From Pisolithus tinctorius (Eukaryota; Basidiomycota; Agaricomycetes; Boletales; Pisolithaceae), in assembly GCA_024663395.1 (NCBI GenBank), contig JANFAH010000002.1, forward strand, positions 5,270,001 to 5,334,000: a DNA stretch of 64,000 bases, in the 5' to 3' direction. Shown one piece after another: positions 31,735-42,266 of the stretch. The notes under the pieces are model-generated. The model did not search any database and had not been told where the DNA came from. It saw only the letters and a list, made by a program, of their open reading frames with translations. Every line of letters begins with the position of its first letter. The first letter of the stretch is position 1. A program made the translations under genes and the position numbers.

Positions 31735-32950
31735 GCGTATCTCGCTCGTTATCGCGCCGTGCCTCTCGCTTTTTGGCAGGCTCGTTCTACTCGGCGTTAG
31801 CTCTCTGTTGGTACCAAGATCGCTTGCAGGCGCCCAGCCGTTGAGGAGATATTCGCGTTTTTTTTTTGTGGATAGGTCCATTCTCAGGGTCCTGTAGTCG
31901 TATCTCGCTCGTTTCCGCGTCACGCCTCTCGCTTTTCCGCGGACTGGTACTACTCGACCAGAGCTTTCCAGAGAGCCCAAGAATGTTCCAGCGCGCTCAG
32001 TGGTTCCGGAGTTATTTCGCATTTTTGGCGCATGAGGTCTTCTGACTGTAACTCGCGCGAATTTGTGCCGCGTCTCTCGCCTTTTGGCATGCCGGTACTA
32101 CTCGACGAGACCTTTCCAGGGATACCAAGAATGTTTTGGCGCGCGCAGCGGTTTCGGAGGTATTCGCATTTTTGTGAGAAGGTCACCTCGAGGTCTTGCC
32201 GCAGTAGCTCGCACAGTTCTGCGCCGTTCCTCTCTCTTTTCGGGTCGTTCATCCCTCTCGCTGAGCCCTTCCTGGGGACACATGCTTTGTAAAATTCCGC
32301 GCAACCGTTGTCGAGATATCAGCGTTTTCGTATCCAGAGGGCTTCGAGCCAGTTTTGCATATAGCTCGGGATCGGCTGATCCAATCGGCTTATCTCCTCG
32401 TTCTCCCTGTTCGTCTACGGGTCCTCTACCGTCTCCCGGAGTTTCGTGTTGATCGTCCCAGCCGTTGTTGTGCGAGTTGACCCCTTCTCCCCACCCTCGA
32501 AGTCCTCTCATCGTATCTTGCGCACTCGGGCACCGTTCCTCTCGCTTTTCTGGAAGTCCATTCCCCTTGCGTAGCCCTTTCTGGGGACGCCTCTTCTGTC
32601 AAATTCCGCACAGCTATCGTCGAGATATGCCCATTTTCGTGGTTAGAGACACTTTCAGACAACTCCTTGATTATCTCACTCGTTTCTCGACCGGATCTCT
32701 CGCTTTTCGGGATCCTGATGCTACTATTCGACAGCTTCAGAATGGTAGCTTTTCCGTCGTCATCGCTGCAGAACTCGTGGCTACATTTGGTTTTTGGTGG
32801 ATGAGGATACCTTTGGGCGGTTTTGTGGATATCTCGGGATCGGGCACGTGGATTCTCTCCTTTCATTTTGCAAGGTCCTCGCTGCATTCCCTTCTGTCAT
32901 CATATCTTGTATCGCGGCATTCCGAGCACCCATTTTTCGTCAATGAGTCG
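31735..32950 (+). repeat. degenerate tandem array of about 155-base units in D1
   Basis: The motif CCTCTCGCTTTT recurs (with variants) at about 31762, 31925, 32072, 32229, 32538 and 32696, with a weak copy near 32387, giving a period near 155. Each unit also has a TACTCGAC-like block, a CGAGATAT or GGAGATATT block and an ATTTTCGTG or CGCATTTTTG block in the same order. There is no open frame. Confidence 0.75.
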
Positions 32951-33045
32951 TTGTCTCGCCTCCTCCCTCGGGACCATGGATTATTGTGTAGTCAAGCCGC
33001 CTTTGGGTTGACTGGGGACAGTCAAGATCTCGAGTACCCCTGGGA

Positions 33046-33750
33046 TGTAGGGAATGTAATTTCCCTACTGGGGGAATTGTTTTATTTTGTTCATTTTATT
33101 TAGTTTTGATTCTAGGAGTTTTTTCTGCTAGTGGTACTTAGAATTTCGCATTTTTGGTCGCTTAGTCAGCACTACCTAGTACTGGCATAGTTAGTTTTCC
33201 TTAAAAAAAAATAGACGAGTTACCACAGACAAGAGACGAGTTCGAGCAGGTTGTTTCCCCTGCACCCAGACAGCCTCAGAAGCCTTCAGATGACAACCTT
33301 GGATCCTTGCCTAGGCTATAGAAGCCCCTTTGGCTTACTCACTCCCCTCAGATTTCACCCTACCCCTCACTATCTCATTTATTCTCCAGTTGTAGGAAAA
33401 TAGATTTGAGAGTGAGTAGAAGTAGCTGAGTAAAGCAGGGATATCTGAGGGGAGTGAGTAAGCCAAAGGGGCTTCTATAGCCTAGGCAAGGATCCAAGGT
33501 TGTCATCTGAAGGCTTCTGAGGCTGTCTGGGTGCAGGGGAAACGACCTGCTCGAACTCATCTCTCGTCTGTGGTAACTCGTCTATTTTTTTTTAAGGAAA
33601 ACTAACTATGCCAGTACTAGGTAGTGCTGACTAAGCGACCAAAAATGCGAAATTCTAAGTACCACTAGCAGAAAAAACTCCTAGAATCAAAACTAAATAA
33701 AATGAACAAAATAAAACAATTCCCCCAGTAGGGAAATTACATTCCCTACA
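33046..33750. repeat. D1 3' end: direct LTR abutting an inverted LTR
   Basis: 33046-33353 matches the 5' LTR in the plus direction; 33391-33750 is a complete LTR in the opposite direction (TGTAGGAAAATAG to ACATTCCCTACA). Between them, CTCCAGT (33384-33390) is the complement of the first bases after an LTR (ACTGGAG). The two copies pair to a 300-base hairpin. Confidence 0.82.
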
Positions 33751-33871
33751 CCGCCACCCCCTTCTTACCCTTTCTCCACCGAGTCCGTCTTCCCGTGTTC
33801 GCTTCCCGCTGAACCCCAGCAACCCCACTACAACCTCCACCCCCGTCACACCCTAAGACGTCCAGATCGCT

Positions 33872-34930
33872 ATGGAAGGCATCCAGGACCAACTTACCGA
33901 GCTCCACGACACTCTCGACGCTCTTCGAGACGAAAACTACAGATTAAGCAATGAGCTAAGGGACGCTCAAGGAACAATCACAGCCATCGAGGGCCAGCGT
34001 AATCAGTGGAATGCCCTCCCTGCAGATGTTATCCAAAGAAGGATAGAGGTGATGGCCGACCCCAGTCAGTACGCCGGTGATCGTGCCAAGTTTTCAGAAT
34101 GGTGGGTGAAGATGAAGGTGTGGGTCGCACAGAATAGGACCGCCTTGCCCACCGCCCAAGATAAGTGTACTGCGGTGTGGTCCCATATGACAGGCCCTGT
34201 AGCTGGAAGATTCGCTCAGGCCAAGTTTTTGCTCGCAATCGTCACTGGAGTGTGGCCTGACACAGCCGAAATGATAGAGGATATCGACAGGTTCTTTGCC
34301 CCTCAAACGGATGTTGAATGGGCAAAAGCTCAGATGCACACTATGCGCCAGGGGAACTCTCGGTATGAAGAGTTCTATGCCAAGTTCGAATCCCTCAAGG
34401 TACAGGGATGTGTCACTGATGAAACCACTGGCTTCTTGCTGGAAAACGCCATCCATCCCGCCATTGTAAAAGAGGCCCTAAGGAGGGGATACACCCAGGG
34501 CAACTACCTTCAAATGACGGTTGCATTCCGTGAAGCCGCCCTTGCCAGGGACCATTTCAAACTTCTGTATAACCACTATCCCGACGAACCCGCTCCCCGC
34601 TCCTCGTATAACCGCCCCTCATACTCTCCCCGTTTCACCCCTACCGGCACCCAACCCGGTCACAGCACTCCTATGGAAATTGGCGCCGCTCGCTTCCCTC
34701 CTCGCCCCGTCCCCTCTCACATCAAGTGCTTCGACTGTCAGGGGAACCACTACAAGCGTGACTGCCCTCGAGCCAAAGGAAAGGGTCCTGCTAAACCCAA
34801 CATACGGGAGGTGACACAAGAGGCACAGGAGACTGCCCTCCGCCAGATGTCGTTTGAAGAGATGCAGGCCTTCTTCTACGACAAACAAATCAATGAGATG
34901 AAGAGTCAGGGAAAAGAGTTCGGCCAGTAG
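33872..34930 (+). CDS. gypsy C gag (intact)
   Basis: 352 residues. An N-terminal coiled coil (LTELHDTLDALRDENYRLSN), then the gag core (NALPADVIQRRIEVMADPSQ, SEWWVKMKVWVAQNR, FFAPQTDVEWAKAQM), a Pro/Ser/Tyr-rich linker and a zinc knuckle CFDCQGNHYKRDCP. Gag forms the virus-like particle and binds the element RNA. Start chosen at the ATG that follows the leader and begins the coiled coil, as in gypsy B. The last 34 bases overlap pol in the -1 frame. Confidence 0.92.
   Translation: MEGIQDQLTELHDTLDALRDENYRLSNELRDAQGTITAIEGQRNQWNALPADVIQRRIEVMADPSQYAGDRAKFSEWWVKMKVWVAQNRTALPTAQDKCTAVWSHMTGPVAGRFAQAKFLLAIVTGVWPDTAEMIEDIDRFFAPQTDVEWAKAQMHTMRQGNSRYEEFYAKFESLKVQGCVTDETTGFLLENAIHPAIVKEALRRGYTQGNYLQMTVAFREAALARDHFKLLYNHYPDEPAPRSSYNRPSYSPRFTPTGTQPGHSTPMEIGAARFPPRPVPSHIKCFDCQGNHYKRDCPRAKGKGPAKPNIREVTQEAQETALRQMSFEEMQAFFYDKQINEMKSQGKEFGQ
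34909..34915 (+). promoter_or_regulatory. -1 ribosomal frameshift heptamer of gypsy C
   Basis: G-GGA-AAA in the gag frame, 12 bases before the gag TAG (34928-34930). Pol is open in the -1 frame from 34897. The same heptamer sits at the same place in gypsy B. Confidence 0.7.
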
Positions 34931-36474
34931 AGGATCGGGTCTCCACTGGCTACATTTACAATAAGTTTTCCATCCTAGGCATTGACGATTTCTCTACCGA
35001 GCAGGATATATTTAACTCGGAGATTACTGTATCATCTGAAGAGGCGACCCCAGTGGGCACGGCCGCAGATGTAAAACCATCGGTGCTTAATTCCTCTTGC
35101 GATAAAAATAAAAACACGCCTATCCAGAAAACAAGAGAAACCCTGAAAATAAGAACAGCAGACCCGAAGGCGGAATTGGAGCTGGAAGTGGTGTTGGAAG
35201 GACGAGAAAAGAAATGGAATGTAAAAGCACTGGTTGATTCAGGAGCCAACGACACCTTCTTGGACAAAAAATGGGCTGATGAAAACGACGTCCCACTAAT
35301 CAAGCTTGGTCGACCCGTTGCTGTCCTTAACGTCGATGGAACCCCTAATGTAGCAGGCAACATCACTCATGTTGCCTCTCTTGTTATGAATTATCAGGGA
35401 CACCAAGAGTCTGTCTGGGCTCAGGTCACTACGCTCGGCACACACCCTCTCATACTTGGCTACACCTGGTTACGAAAACACAACCTGGAGGTGTGTTGGG
35501 AAACCAAACAGGTGAAGCTGTCCTGTTGCCCTCACGAGTGCCACGATCTCGCCCCAAAGACAAGAGCAGAGAGGATGGCAGAAGAACAAGAAGCACAGGA
35601 CATGGAGTATCTCTATCCGAAGCTCCACTCTACCAGGGTTCGAGCTGGCACTACTGAAGAACTTGTTCCGAAGGAGTATCACCAGTACCTAAAGGTGTTC
35701 TCGAAGGAAGAGTCAGAAAGGATGCCGCTTTGAAAACCCTGGGATCATGCCATCAACCTCAAGGAAACCTTCACCCCCAAACGCGGTCACCTCATCCCGC
35801 TCTCTGTAGAGGAACAAAAGGAGGTGTCGGACTTCCTTGAGGACCAACTACATAAGGGTTACATCCGCCCTTCGAAATCACCCCAGACCTCCCCTGTCTT
35901 CTTCGTTCCAAAGAAGGATGGAAAGAAATGCATGGTTCAAGACTATCGCTACCTCAATGAGCATACAGTCAAGAACACGTATCCTCTTCCCCTCATCTCT
36001 CAGCTCGTCGATAAGCTCAAGGGCTGCAAACTCTTCACCAAGATGGATCTCCGTTGGGGATACAACAACGTTCGTGTCAAGGAAGGAGATGAATGGAAGG
36101 CTGCCTTTGTTACTCATAAGGGCACTTACGAACCGCTGGTCATGTACTTTGGCCTCTGCAACTCGCCGTCTACCTTCCAAAACATGATGAATGACATCTT
36201 TGGTGATATGGAGGACGTCCTCATGGTCTATATCGACGATCTGATGATCTTCACGAAGATGGATGATGAAAAGGAGCATGATAAGATAGTCCTGGAGGTG
36301 TTAAGAAGGTTAGAAGAGAACGACCTCTTCGTCAAACCGGAAAAGTGCTTCTTCAAGCAGAAGCAGGTGGAGTTCCTGGGCATGGTGGTTGGAACTGAAG
36401 GGGTCAGCATGGACAAAAGTAAGGTCAAAGCCATAACCAAGTGGCCGGTTCCTACAAAGGTCCGCTCAGTGTGA
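34916..36474 (+). pseudogene. gypsy C protease and reverse transcriptase
   Basis: In the -1 frame relative to gag. Protease KALVDSGANDTFLDKKWADE around 35225-35285 and LILGYTWLRKHNLEV. RT from about 35740: [35 protein letters not shown], the catalytic [10 protein letters not shown] (about 36229-36258) and [18 protein letters not shown] at 35731 (PL-stop-KPWDHA; B has His) and at 36472 (RSV-stop-AFLGLANF; B has Arg). Only these two stops keep the polyprotein from being complete. Confidence 0.9.
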
Positions 36475-37083
36475 GCCTTCTTGGGTTTGGCAAACTTCTA
36501 CCGCCGCTTCATCAGGGACTTCGCACAGGTGACTCGTCCCCTCAATGACCTTACCAGAAAGGATCAGCTCTGGACTTGGGGTCCACAGGAACAACAGGCC
36601 TTCGATGCTTTAAAGGTCGCCTTCACTACCGCTCCTGTCCTCGCCTTCCCAGATCAAGACAGAGAGTTTTGCCTAGAAACAGACGCCTCGGACTTTGCCA
36701 CTGGGGCCGTGCTCTCTGTAAAATGTGAAAATGACCTCTGGCGACCTGTCGCCTTCTACTCTCACTCCATGTCTCCCCCAGAACAGAACTACCAGGTCTT
36801 CGATGAAGAGATGCTGGCCATAATTCGCACTCTAGAAACATGGAGACACTACCTGGAGGCCACCCCTTACCAGTTTGAGATCTGGACAGACCACTCAAAC
36901 CTCCAGTATTTCATGAAAGCACAGAATCTAGACCGCCACCAGGCACGATGGGCCCAGTACCTCTCCCGGTTTAACTACAAGCTGGTGTATAAACCTGGGT
37001 CTTCTATGGCCAAGGCTGATGCCCTTTCCAGAAGAGAGGATCACGAACCAGAAAAGGGATCAGATAACCAAGGACTCACGTTG
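36475..37083 (+). pseudogene. gypsy C RNase H region, cut by copia
   Basis: Continues the same frame: FLGLANFYRRFIRDFAQ (RT thumb), LETDASDFATGAVLS, VFDEEMLAIIRTLETWRHYL and WTDHSNLQYFMKAQNLDR (RNase H), up to the copia target CGTTG. Joined to 42267 the frame runs on as LTLLDPSRVAATL. Confidence 0.88.
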
Positions 37084-37354
37084 TGTTGAAGGGAGGCCGA
37101 GACGAGGGACCTAGGAAGGAGACTCAGGCTTCAGTTAGAAGAAGTCTATATTCACAGCTAACCTAGGAAGGAGACTACAGTAGTAAGTCAGTAAGGTAGC
37201 TATTAATTAACAAGAAAAACAGTTACCTCAGGCTTCAGTTAGAAGAAGTCTGAGGTACACCTGAAGGAAAAACAAACATCCTAAGTGCGAAGATTTATTA
37301 TGTAAGCTTGTACGATGTAAGCAAAAGCCAGGTAAAGGTGGTAACACTTCAACA
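37084..37354 (-). repeat. copia D2 3' LTR
   Basis: 271 bases, TGTTGAAGGG to CACTTCAACA, identical by eye to the other copy; contains two hairpin-like CTCAGGCTTCAG motifs. Confidence 0.93.
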
Positions 37355-37376
37355 CACCCCCTCAGCGTAACAAGGC

Positions 37377-40300
37377 TTAGAAAATAATACCCATACCAGA
37401 AGAGAAACGCTCATGCTTCTTGCGTGATAACCCCTTGGTGAGGACATCAGCCACCTGCTCATTCGTAGACACATACTGTACTGCCAGGTCCCCACTCTCC
37501 ACCTTCTCACAAATAAAATGATGACGGATTGATATGTGCTTGGTGCGATCATGGAACATGGCATTTGCAGTTAGCGCTATCGCAGATTGATTGTCGACTA
37601 GAAGGGGGGTTGGTCGCACGATCTCGACTGCATCCAGTTCATGGAGCAAGGTGTGAACCCAAAGGAGTTCCTTTCCAGCTGCTGAAACTGCCATGTACTC
37701 GGCTTCTGTGCTCGACAGGGCTACAGAGGTTTGTTTCTTCGAAGACCAGCTTACAGCTCCTCCAGACAGGGTGAAGACATAGCCTGAGATGGAGCGACAG
37801 TCATTAATATCTGCAGCCCAGTCCGCATCGGCATAACCCACAAGGGAGCCACTAGGGTCACTTGTGTACCACAGCCGTGCACTCGAAGTTTTACGCAGGT
37901 ACCGGTAGACTCGCTTCAGTGCCGACCAATGTTGGTCTCCAGGGGTAGTGGCATGCCTGCTGAGTACACCTACAGTGAAGGCGAGATCAGGTCGTGTCGC
38001 CAACATGGCATACATCAGTGCGCCGAGTGCTGACTGATATGACTGAAGATCACATGTGGGAGCATCAAGTTTTTCGAGTTTTAGGTTTTGCTCGATGGGT
38101 GTGGACACGGTCCGGCCATCCTGCATGCCTATGCGCTCGAGGATCAACTCTATATAGCGACGTTGGGAGAGTTCTACCACTCCCTTGTCACGGTCTCGTA
38201 TAATCTCCATCCCGAGTATCCAACGGGCTTCCCCTAAGTCCGAGAGGTCATACTTGGCTGACAGTTGGGTTTTTAAGCGTTTGATGGCTTCGCGGCTCCT
38301 TGACAGGATTAGTTTATCATCGACATACACAGCTACGATGATTAAGACACCATCGTCGACTTTAAAAAATAGGCTATGGTCTGCGTCGCTGCGTGTGAAT
38401 CCAAGTGACTCGAAGACTTCTCGAAGTCTTGTATACCAGGATTTTGGAGCTTGTTTGAGTCCGTAAAGTGCACGATAAAGGCGCCAGACAATGTCGCTAG
38501 AGTCACGAAAACCTGGAGGGGGACGAAGATAAATTTCTTCCTCGAGTTTGCCATTTAAAAAGGCAGATTTCACGTCCATCTGATGAACTTCAAGGTTGTA
38601 CTTTGCAGTGAGGGCAAGCAGAATTCTTATCGTAGAGAACTTGGCTACGGGCGCAAATGTCTCCGTGTAGTCAATGCCATGCACCTGCGTAAACCCTTTT
38701 GCGACAAGTCGTGCCTTGTATTTATCAATTTCGCCCGTCGGTCCTCGTTTTATTTTGTAGACCCATTTCGAGTCGATGATCTTTCGATCGGGCGGCTGAG
38801 GAACCTCCTCGTATAATCCTATATTTTTAAACGTCGTGAGTTCATCGGCCATGGCTGCATACCAGCGATCAGCGTCAGGACGACGCATTGCCTCTGCGAA
38901 GGTTGTGGGTTCGTGATCACATGATGTGTTTGCTTGGTAAGCGTTGTGGTGTTGCTGTTCGCCATGAGGCCTATCACCGCCTTCGCTCGCCGTTTCCACG
39001 CTCTCTGGCGCTCTCTCGCCACTCCCACCACCTTCGTCCCTTCCCACAGCGTCCCCCACCACAGGTAGTGTCCGTCGTTCATAGGCATTGATGAAATACC
39101 TTTGATCATCATCTTTTACAGGCGTTTTTCGAATTCTAGATGATCTTCTGACACCTGGAGGTGGAATTGGGACCGGATATGGTCCTGGAGGTGTGTGTGA
39201 TGGCCCAGGGCGTTGACCAGGCATCGGTGTCGCCTGGCGCCTTCGTTCCAAGGTGCGTGTGTCCTCGTCGTTCCCATGGTTTGACCCACTAACCCCTTTT
39301 TCACTCTGGACTTGAATTTCGGGCTCAGGTGTCGAAACCACCTGGTCGTTTGCAATCGCCTCATCGCCATTAGTAGCCGTAGTGTCGTCTATGTCCCCCC
39401 AGTCATGTACTAGGTTATTTCCTCTTTCTGAGGCCGCATCTGAGCTGTCAGAGCTGCTATTTCCCTCTGTAGGTGGGTACTTGTGCCCTCGAGTGGTCTG
39501 ATCACTGATAGCAGGCGCTACAGGCTTCATTTCCTTGACGACAATGTCAATCTGAACTCGGGATTTGTCTGTCCCATCTCCCTCATCAAAAACGACATCG
39601 CGCGACTCCACGATCCGACCCGAAGTCTTCTGTACACAGGTGTACGCCTTCTTGTTCTCTGAGTAGCCTAGGAACTGACATTCGAGGGACTTAACTCCCA
39701 GCTTCTGCCGCTTTTCCTCAGGTATGTGGGTATGTGCTGTGCATCCAAAAACCCGTAGATGAGAAATTCCTGGTTTATTTCCTGTGTATGCTTCGTAGGG
39801 TGTAAGATCTTGCTTGAGTGCCCTTGTAGGCAGGCGATTTATTACGTGCGCTGCATGGAGGATTGCATCTCCCCAGTACTTGTTGGGTAGGCCAGCGTCG
39901 CTTAACATAGCACGTGCAGACTCCACAATGGTGCGGTTCATGCGCTCTGCTACTCCGTTTTCCTGTGGTGTATACGCATTTGTCTTCTCATGGTGTATCC
40001 CTTTGGACTTCAGGTAGACCTCGAATTCCTTCGAGCCATATTCGCCACCACCATCACTGCGAAGGTAGTTTGGCCGACAACCTGTCTCTGCTTCTGCTCT
40101 CTCAAAGTACTGCTTCATGAGTGCAAAGACTTCGTCCTTCGATTTAGCCAATTTTACCACTAGATGATGTGAATGGCCATCAATGAAGGTTACAAAGTAC
40201 TTGTGGCCTGTCCGTGCTGTTGTCTCCATGGGTCCACACACATCTGTGTAGGTCCGATGTAGTATGCGCAGATTTTCCACATCTGACTTTGACGAAATAG

Positions 40301-41915
40301 GTTCCCGGTGTTGTTTGCCTTCGAGGCAGGCCTTGCACATGCGTGTGCTAATCTCCCTGGTCCCTATGATATCCATTCCAGACACCATGTCCTTGTCCAA
40401 CAGATTTAGGACATGTTTGACATTGGCATGTCCAAGACGGCGGTGCCACGTAATTAGAGTAGCTTTGGACATTGTCGTCCGAGAGGTGAGAGCCATGTAT
40501 GGCTCATTTGCATCGAGTGCATCTGGGGTATTGATGATATAGGCAGCATGGCTCCCTGATACGACACTTGCTTCGAGTATGTAGAGGGATCTTCATTTGG
40601 TGGCGAGAGCTACAACCTGGCCTTGTGCATGAACCTGGCATGTCCGTTCTCCAAAGGTAACCTTTAGTCCTTTCGAGGCCAAAGAGGGGACTGACACAAG
40701 ATTCGTGTCGAGATCAGGAACATAGTATACGTCTCGCAGGATGGTTTTGCTTGTGCATCCATCCTCGAGGTGCATGGAGAGTTCAATTCTCCCCTTGCCT
40801 ATGGCTTGGATTGTTCTGCCGTCGCCGATGATCACTGGTTGAGAGGGTACCAGTTTTCTGAATGTCGTAAACCATGACCGCTGGCAGCACATGTGTGCGG
40901 ATGCCCCAGAGTCTACGACCCACTCTGATGAGCTGGTTTCTGGGCGTGCGTGGGCTACAAATAAGTGAAGAGGGCCTTCCTCTTCTTCTGCCATGGCCGC
41001 AATCTTTGCTGTCAGTTCTGACTTCTCCTTAGACTTGTCCTTATCCCCATGCAAGGTACTTTGGGATGGAGCTTTGGCTGCTTCGTCCGCTTTCTTCTTG
41101 TAGCATTTGTCCTCTGTGTGTCCTGTCTTGCCACATGGTGCATAGGCACACTTCTTCTCTTTTTTCTTCTTGTCCGCCGCTTTTGACTTCTTGCCTGTGT
41201 TTGTCTTTGCAGCGAGAGCAGAATGTGATTTCGAAGTTTGTTGTGACTTTTCTTCAACAAGGACTTGGGAAATAACCATCTCAGGAGTTATCTTGTCATT
41301 CGACGACATTAGGATTGTGCGGAGGGTAGAGTATGACGATGGGAGTGAGATGACCATCGCAATGGCTACAAGTGAGTCCTCGAGTGGTTGTCCAAGCGAG
41401 GCGAGGATGTGAGCCTTCTGATGCATTGCATTCAGCTGCATCTCCATTGGTTGGTCATCTGCAAGTGTTCCTCGGAACAACTCGCCGATAAGGCAAGCAA
41501 TAGTCTGCTTTCCTTTTCCTTCGTATCTCTCACCGAGTTTCTTCCATGTCTCAGCAGCAGTTTTCGCATATAGTACTCCGCTAAGGGGTTCGTCCTTGAG
41601 TGTGAGTGTGATTTGCGCACATGCTTCCTGGTCCTTGAGGAGCCATTCCTCATACTCGTCAGGATGAGTTTTCTGGTCTGGAGGTTTTACCTCCGTGTCT
41701 GTACCAGCAACAATGGTCCAGAGGCCACGAACTGTCAAGACTTTTCGCATTCGGAATTTCCACATTTGATAGTTTGAACCATCATCTGCAAGGGGAGCTA
41801 TGTCGTAGAGTCGACTCGAGCCTTGCGAGACTCTCGTAGAAGTAGAGGCTGATGTAGTTGCACTTGTGGATGGGCCTAGAGCCCGAGACGTTGACGCCGA
41901 AGGTCCAGATGACAT
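37377..41915 (-). pseudogene. copia D2 gag-pol polyprotein, single TGA
   Basis: One frame of 1513 codons from ATG 41915 to the stop at 37377, broken once by TGA at 40593-40595 (ALATK-stop-RSLYILEA). Order: gag (SNYQMWKFRMRKVLTVRGLW), zinc knuckle CAYAPCGKTGHTEDKC, protease SEWVVDSGASAHMC, [TGA], pre-integrase TWHRRLGHANVKHVLNL, integrase core (YTDVCGPMETTARTGHKYF, LRSDGGGEYGSKEF, ENGVAERMNRTIVE), a long acidic/Ser linker, RT of the RVT_2 type (ESKWVYKIK-like DSKWVYKIKRG, VHQMDVKSAFLNG, catalytic YVDDKLI) and RNase H (YADADWAADINDCRSISG, LSSTEAEYMAVS). If the TGA were read through or reverted this copy would be whole. Copia gag-pol is normally one frame, so the stop is probably a mutation. Confidence 0.92.
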
Positions 41916-41990
41916 GTCTTGTTGTATACTGTGGTACCACTTGGTTCGAGTTTGCTACTGTAAGGTTAGAGCTGCTCGGGGCTCATAACC

Positions 41991-42261
41991 TGTTGAAGGG
42001 AGGCCGAGACGAGGGACCTAGGAAGGAGACTCAGGCTTCAGTTAGAAGAAGTCTATATTCACAGCTAACCTAGGAAGGAGACTACAGTAGTAAGTCAGTA
42101 AGGTAGCTATTAATTAACAAGAAAAACAGTTACCTCAGGCTTCAGTTAGAAGAAGTCTGAGGTACACCTGAAGGAAAAACAAACATCCTAAGTGCGAAGA
42201 TTTATTATGTAAGCTTGTACGATGTAAGCAAAAGCCAGGTAAAGGTGGTAACACTTCAACA
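41991..42261 (-). repeat. copia D2 5' LTR
   Basis: 271 bases, identical by eye to 37084-37354. Confidence 0.93.
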
Positions 42262-42266
42262 CGTTG

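Larger units (their letters stand above)
29426..33750 (+). mobile_element. D1: non-autonomous gag-only gypsy-like element in the leader of gypsy C
   Basis: 5' LTR 29426-29783, then a tRNA-type primer site TGGAGCCCACCGCGAGGGG (29786-29804), a gag gene, a degenerate tandem array and, instead of a protease-RT-integrase block, directly the 3' end. That end is odd: a direct LTR (33046 to about 33353) abuts a full inverted LTR (33391-33750). The whole unit is bounded by CCAC on the left and CCGC on the right, which would be a 4-base target duplication with one CG to CA change. Primer site, LTR start (TGTAGGGA) and the CCCTGGGA tract before the 3' LTR are shared with gypsy E, a likely source of enzymes. 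Confidence 0.8.
37084..42261 (-). mobile_element. D2: Ty1/copia element inserted in gypsy C, the youngest insertion
   Basis: Identical 271-base LTRs (37084-37354, 41991-42261), TSD CGTTG (37079-37083, 42262-42266), total 5178 bp. The primer site next to the 5' LTR reads GGTTATGAGCCC on the minus strand (41990-41979), complementary to the anticodon arm of initiator tRNA-Met, as in Drosophila copia and Ty5. Coding capacity is complete apart from one TGA. Confidence 0.95.

Noticed and set aside
30494..32887. Long minus-strand frames opposite D1 gag and its tandem array
   Set aside because: They shadow the Arg/Ser-rich gag and the GC-rich repeat and show no conserved motif.
34029..34456. Antisense frames in gypsy gag genes
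   Set aside because: They repeat in each copy only because the sense gene does, and have no independent features.
36472..40595. Recoding of TGA as a sense codon in this organism
   Set aside because: Host genes ERV41 and FunK1 end normally, and TGA appears inside genes only in elements and pseudogenes, so mutation is the simpler reading.
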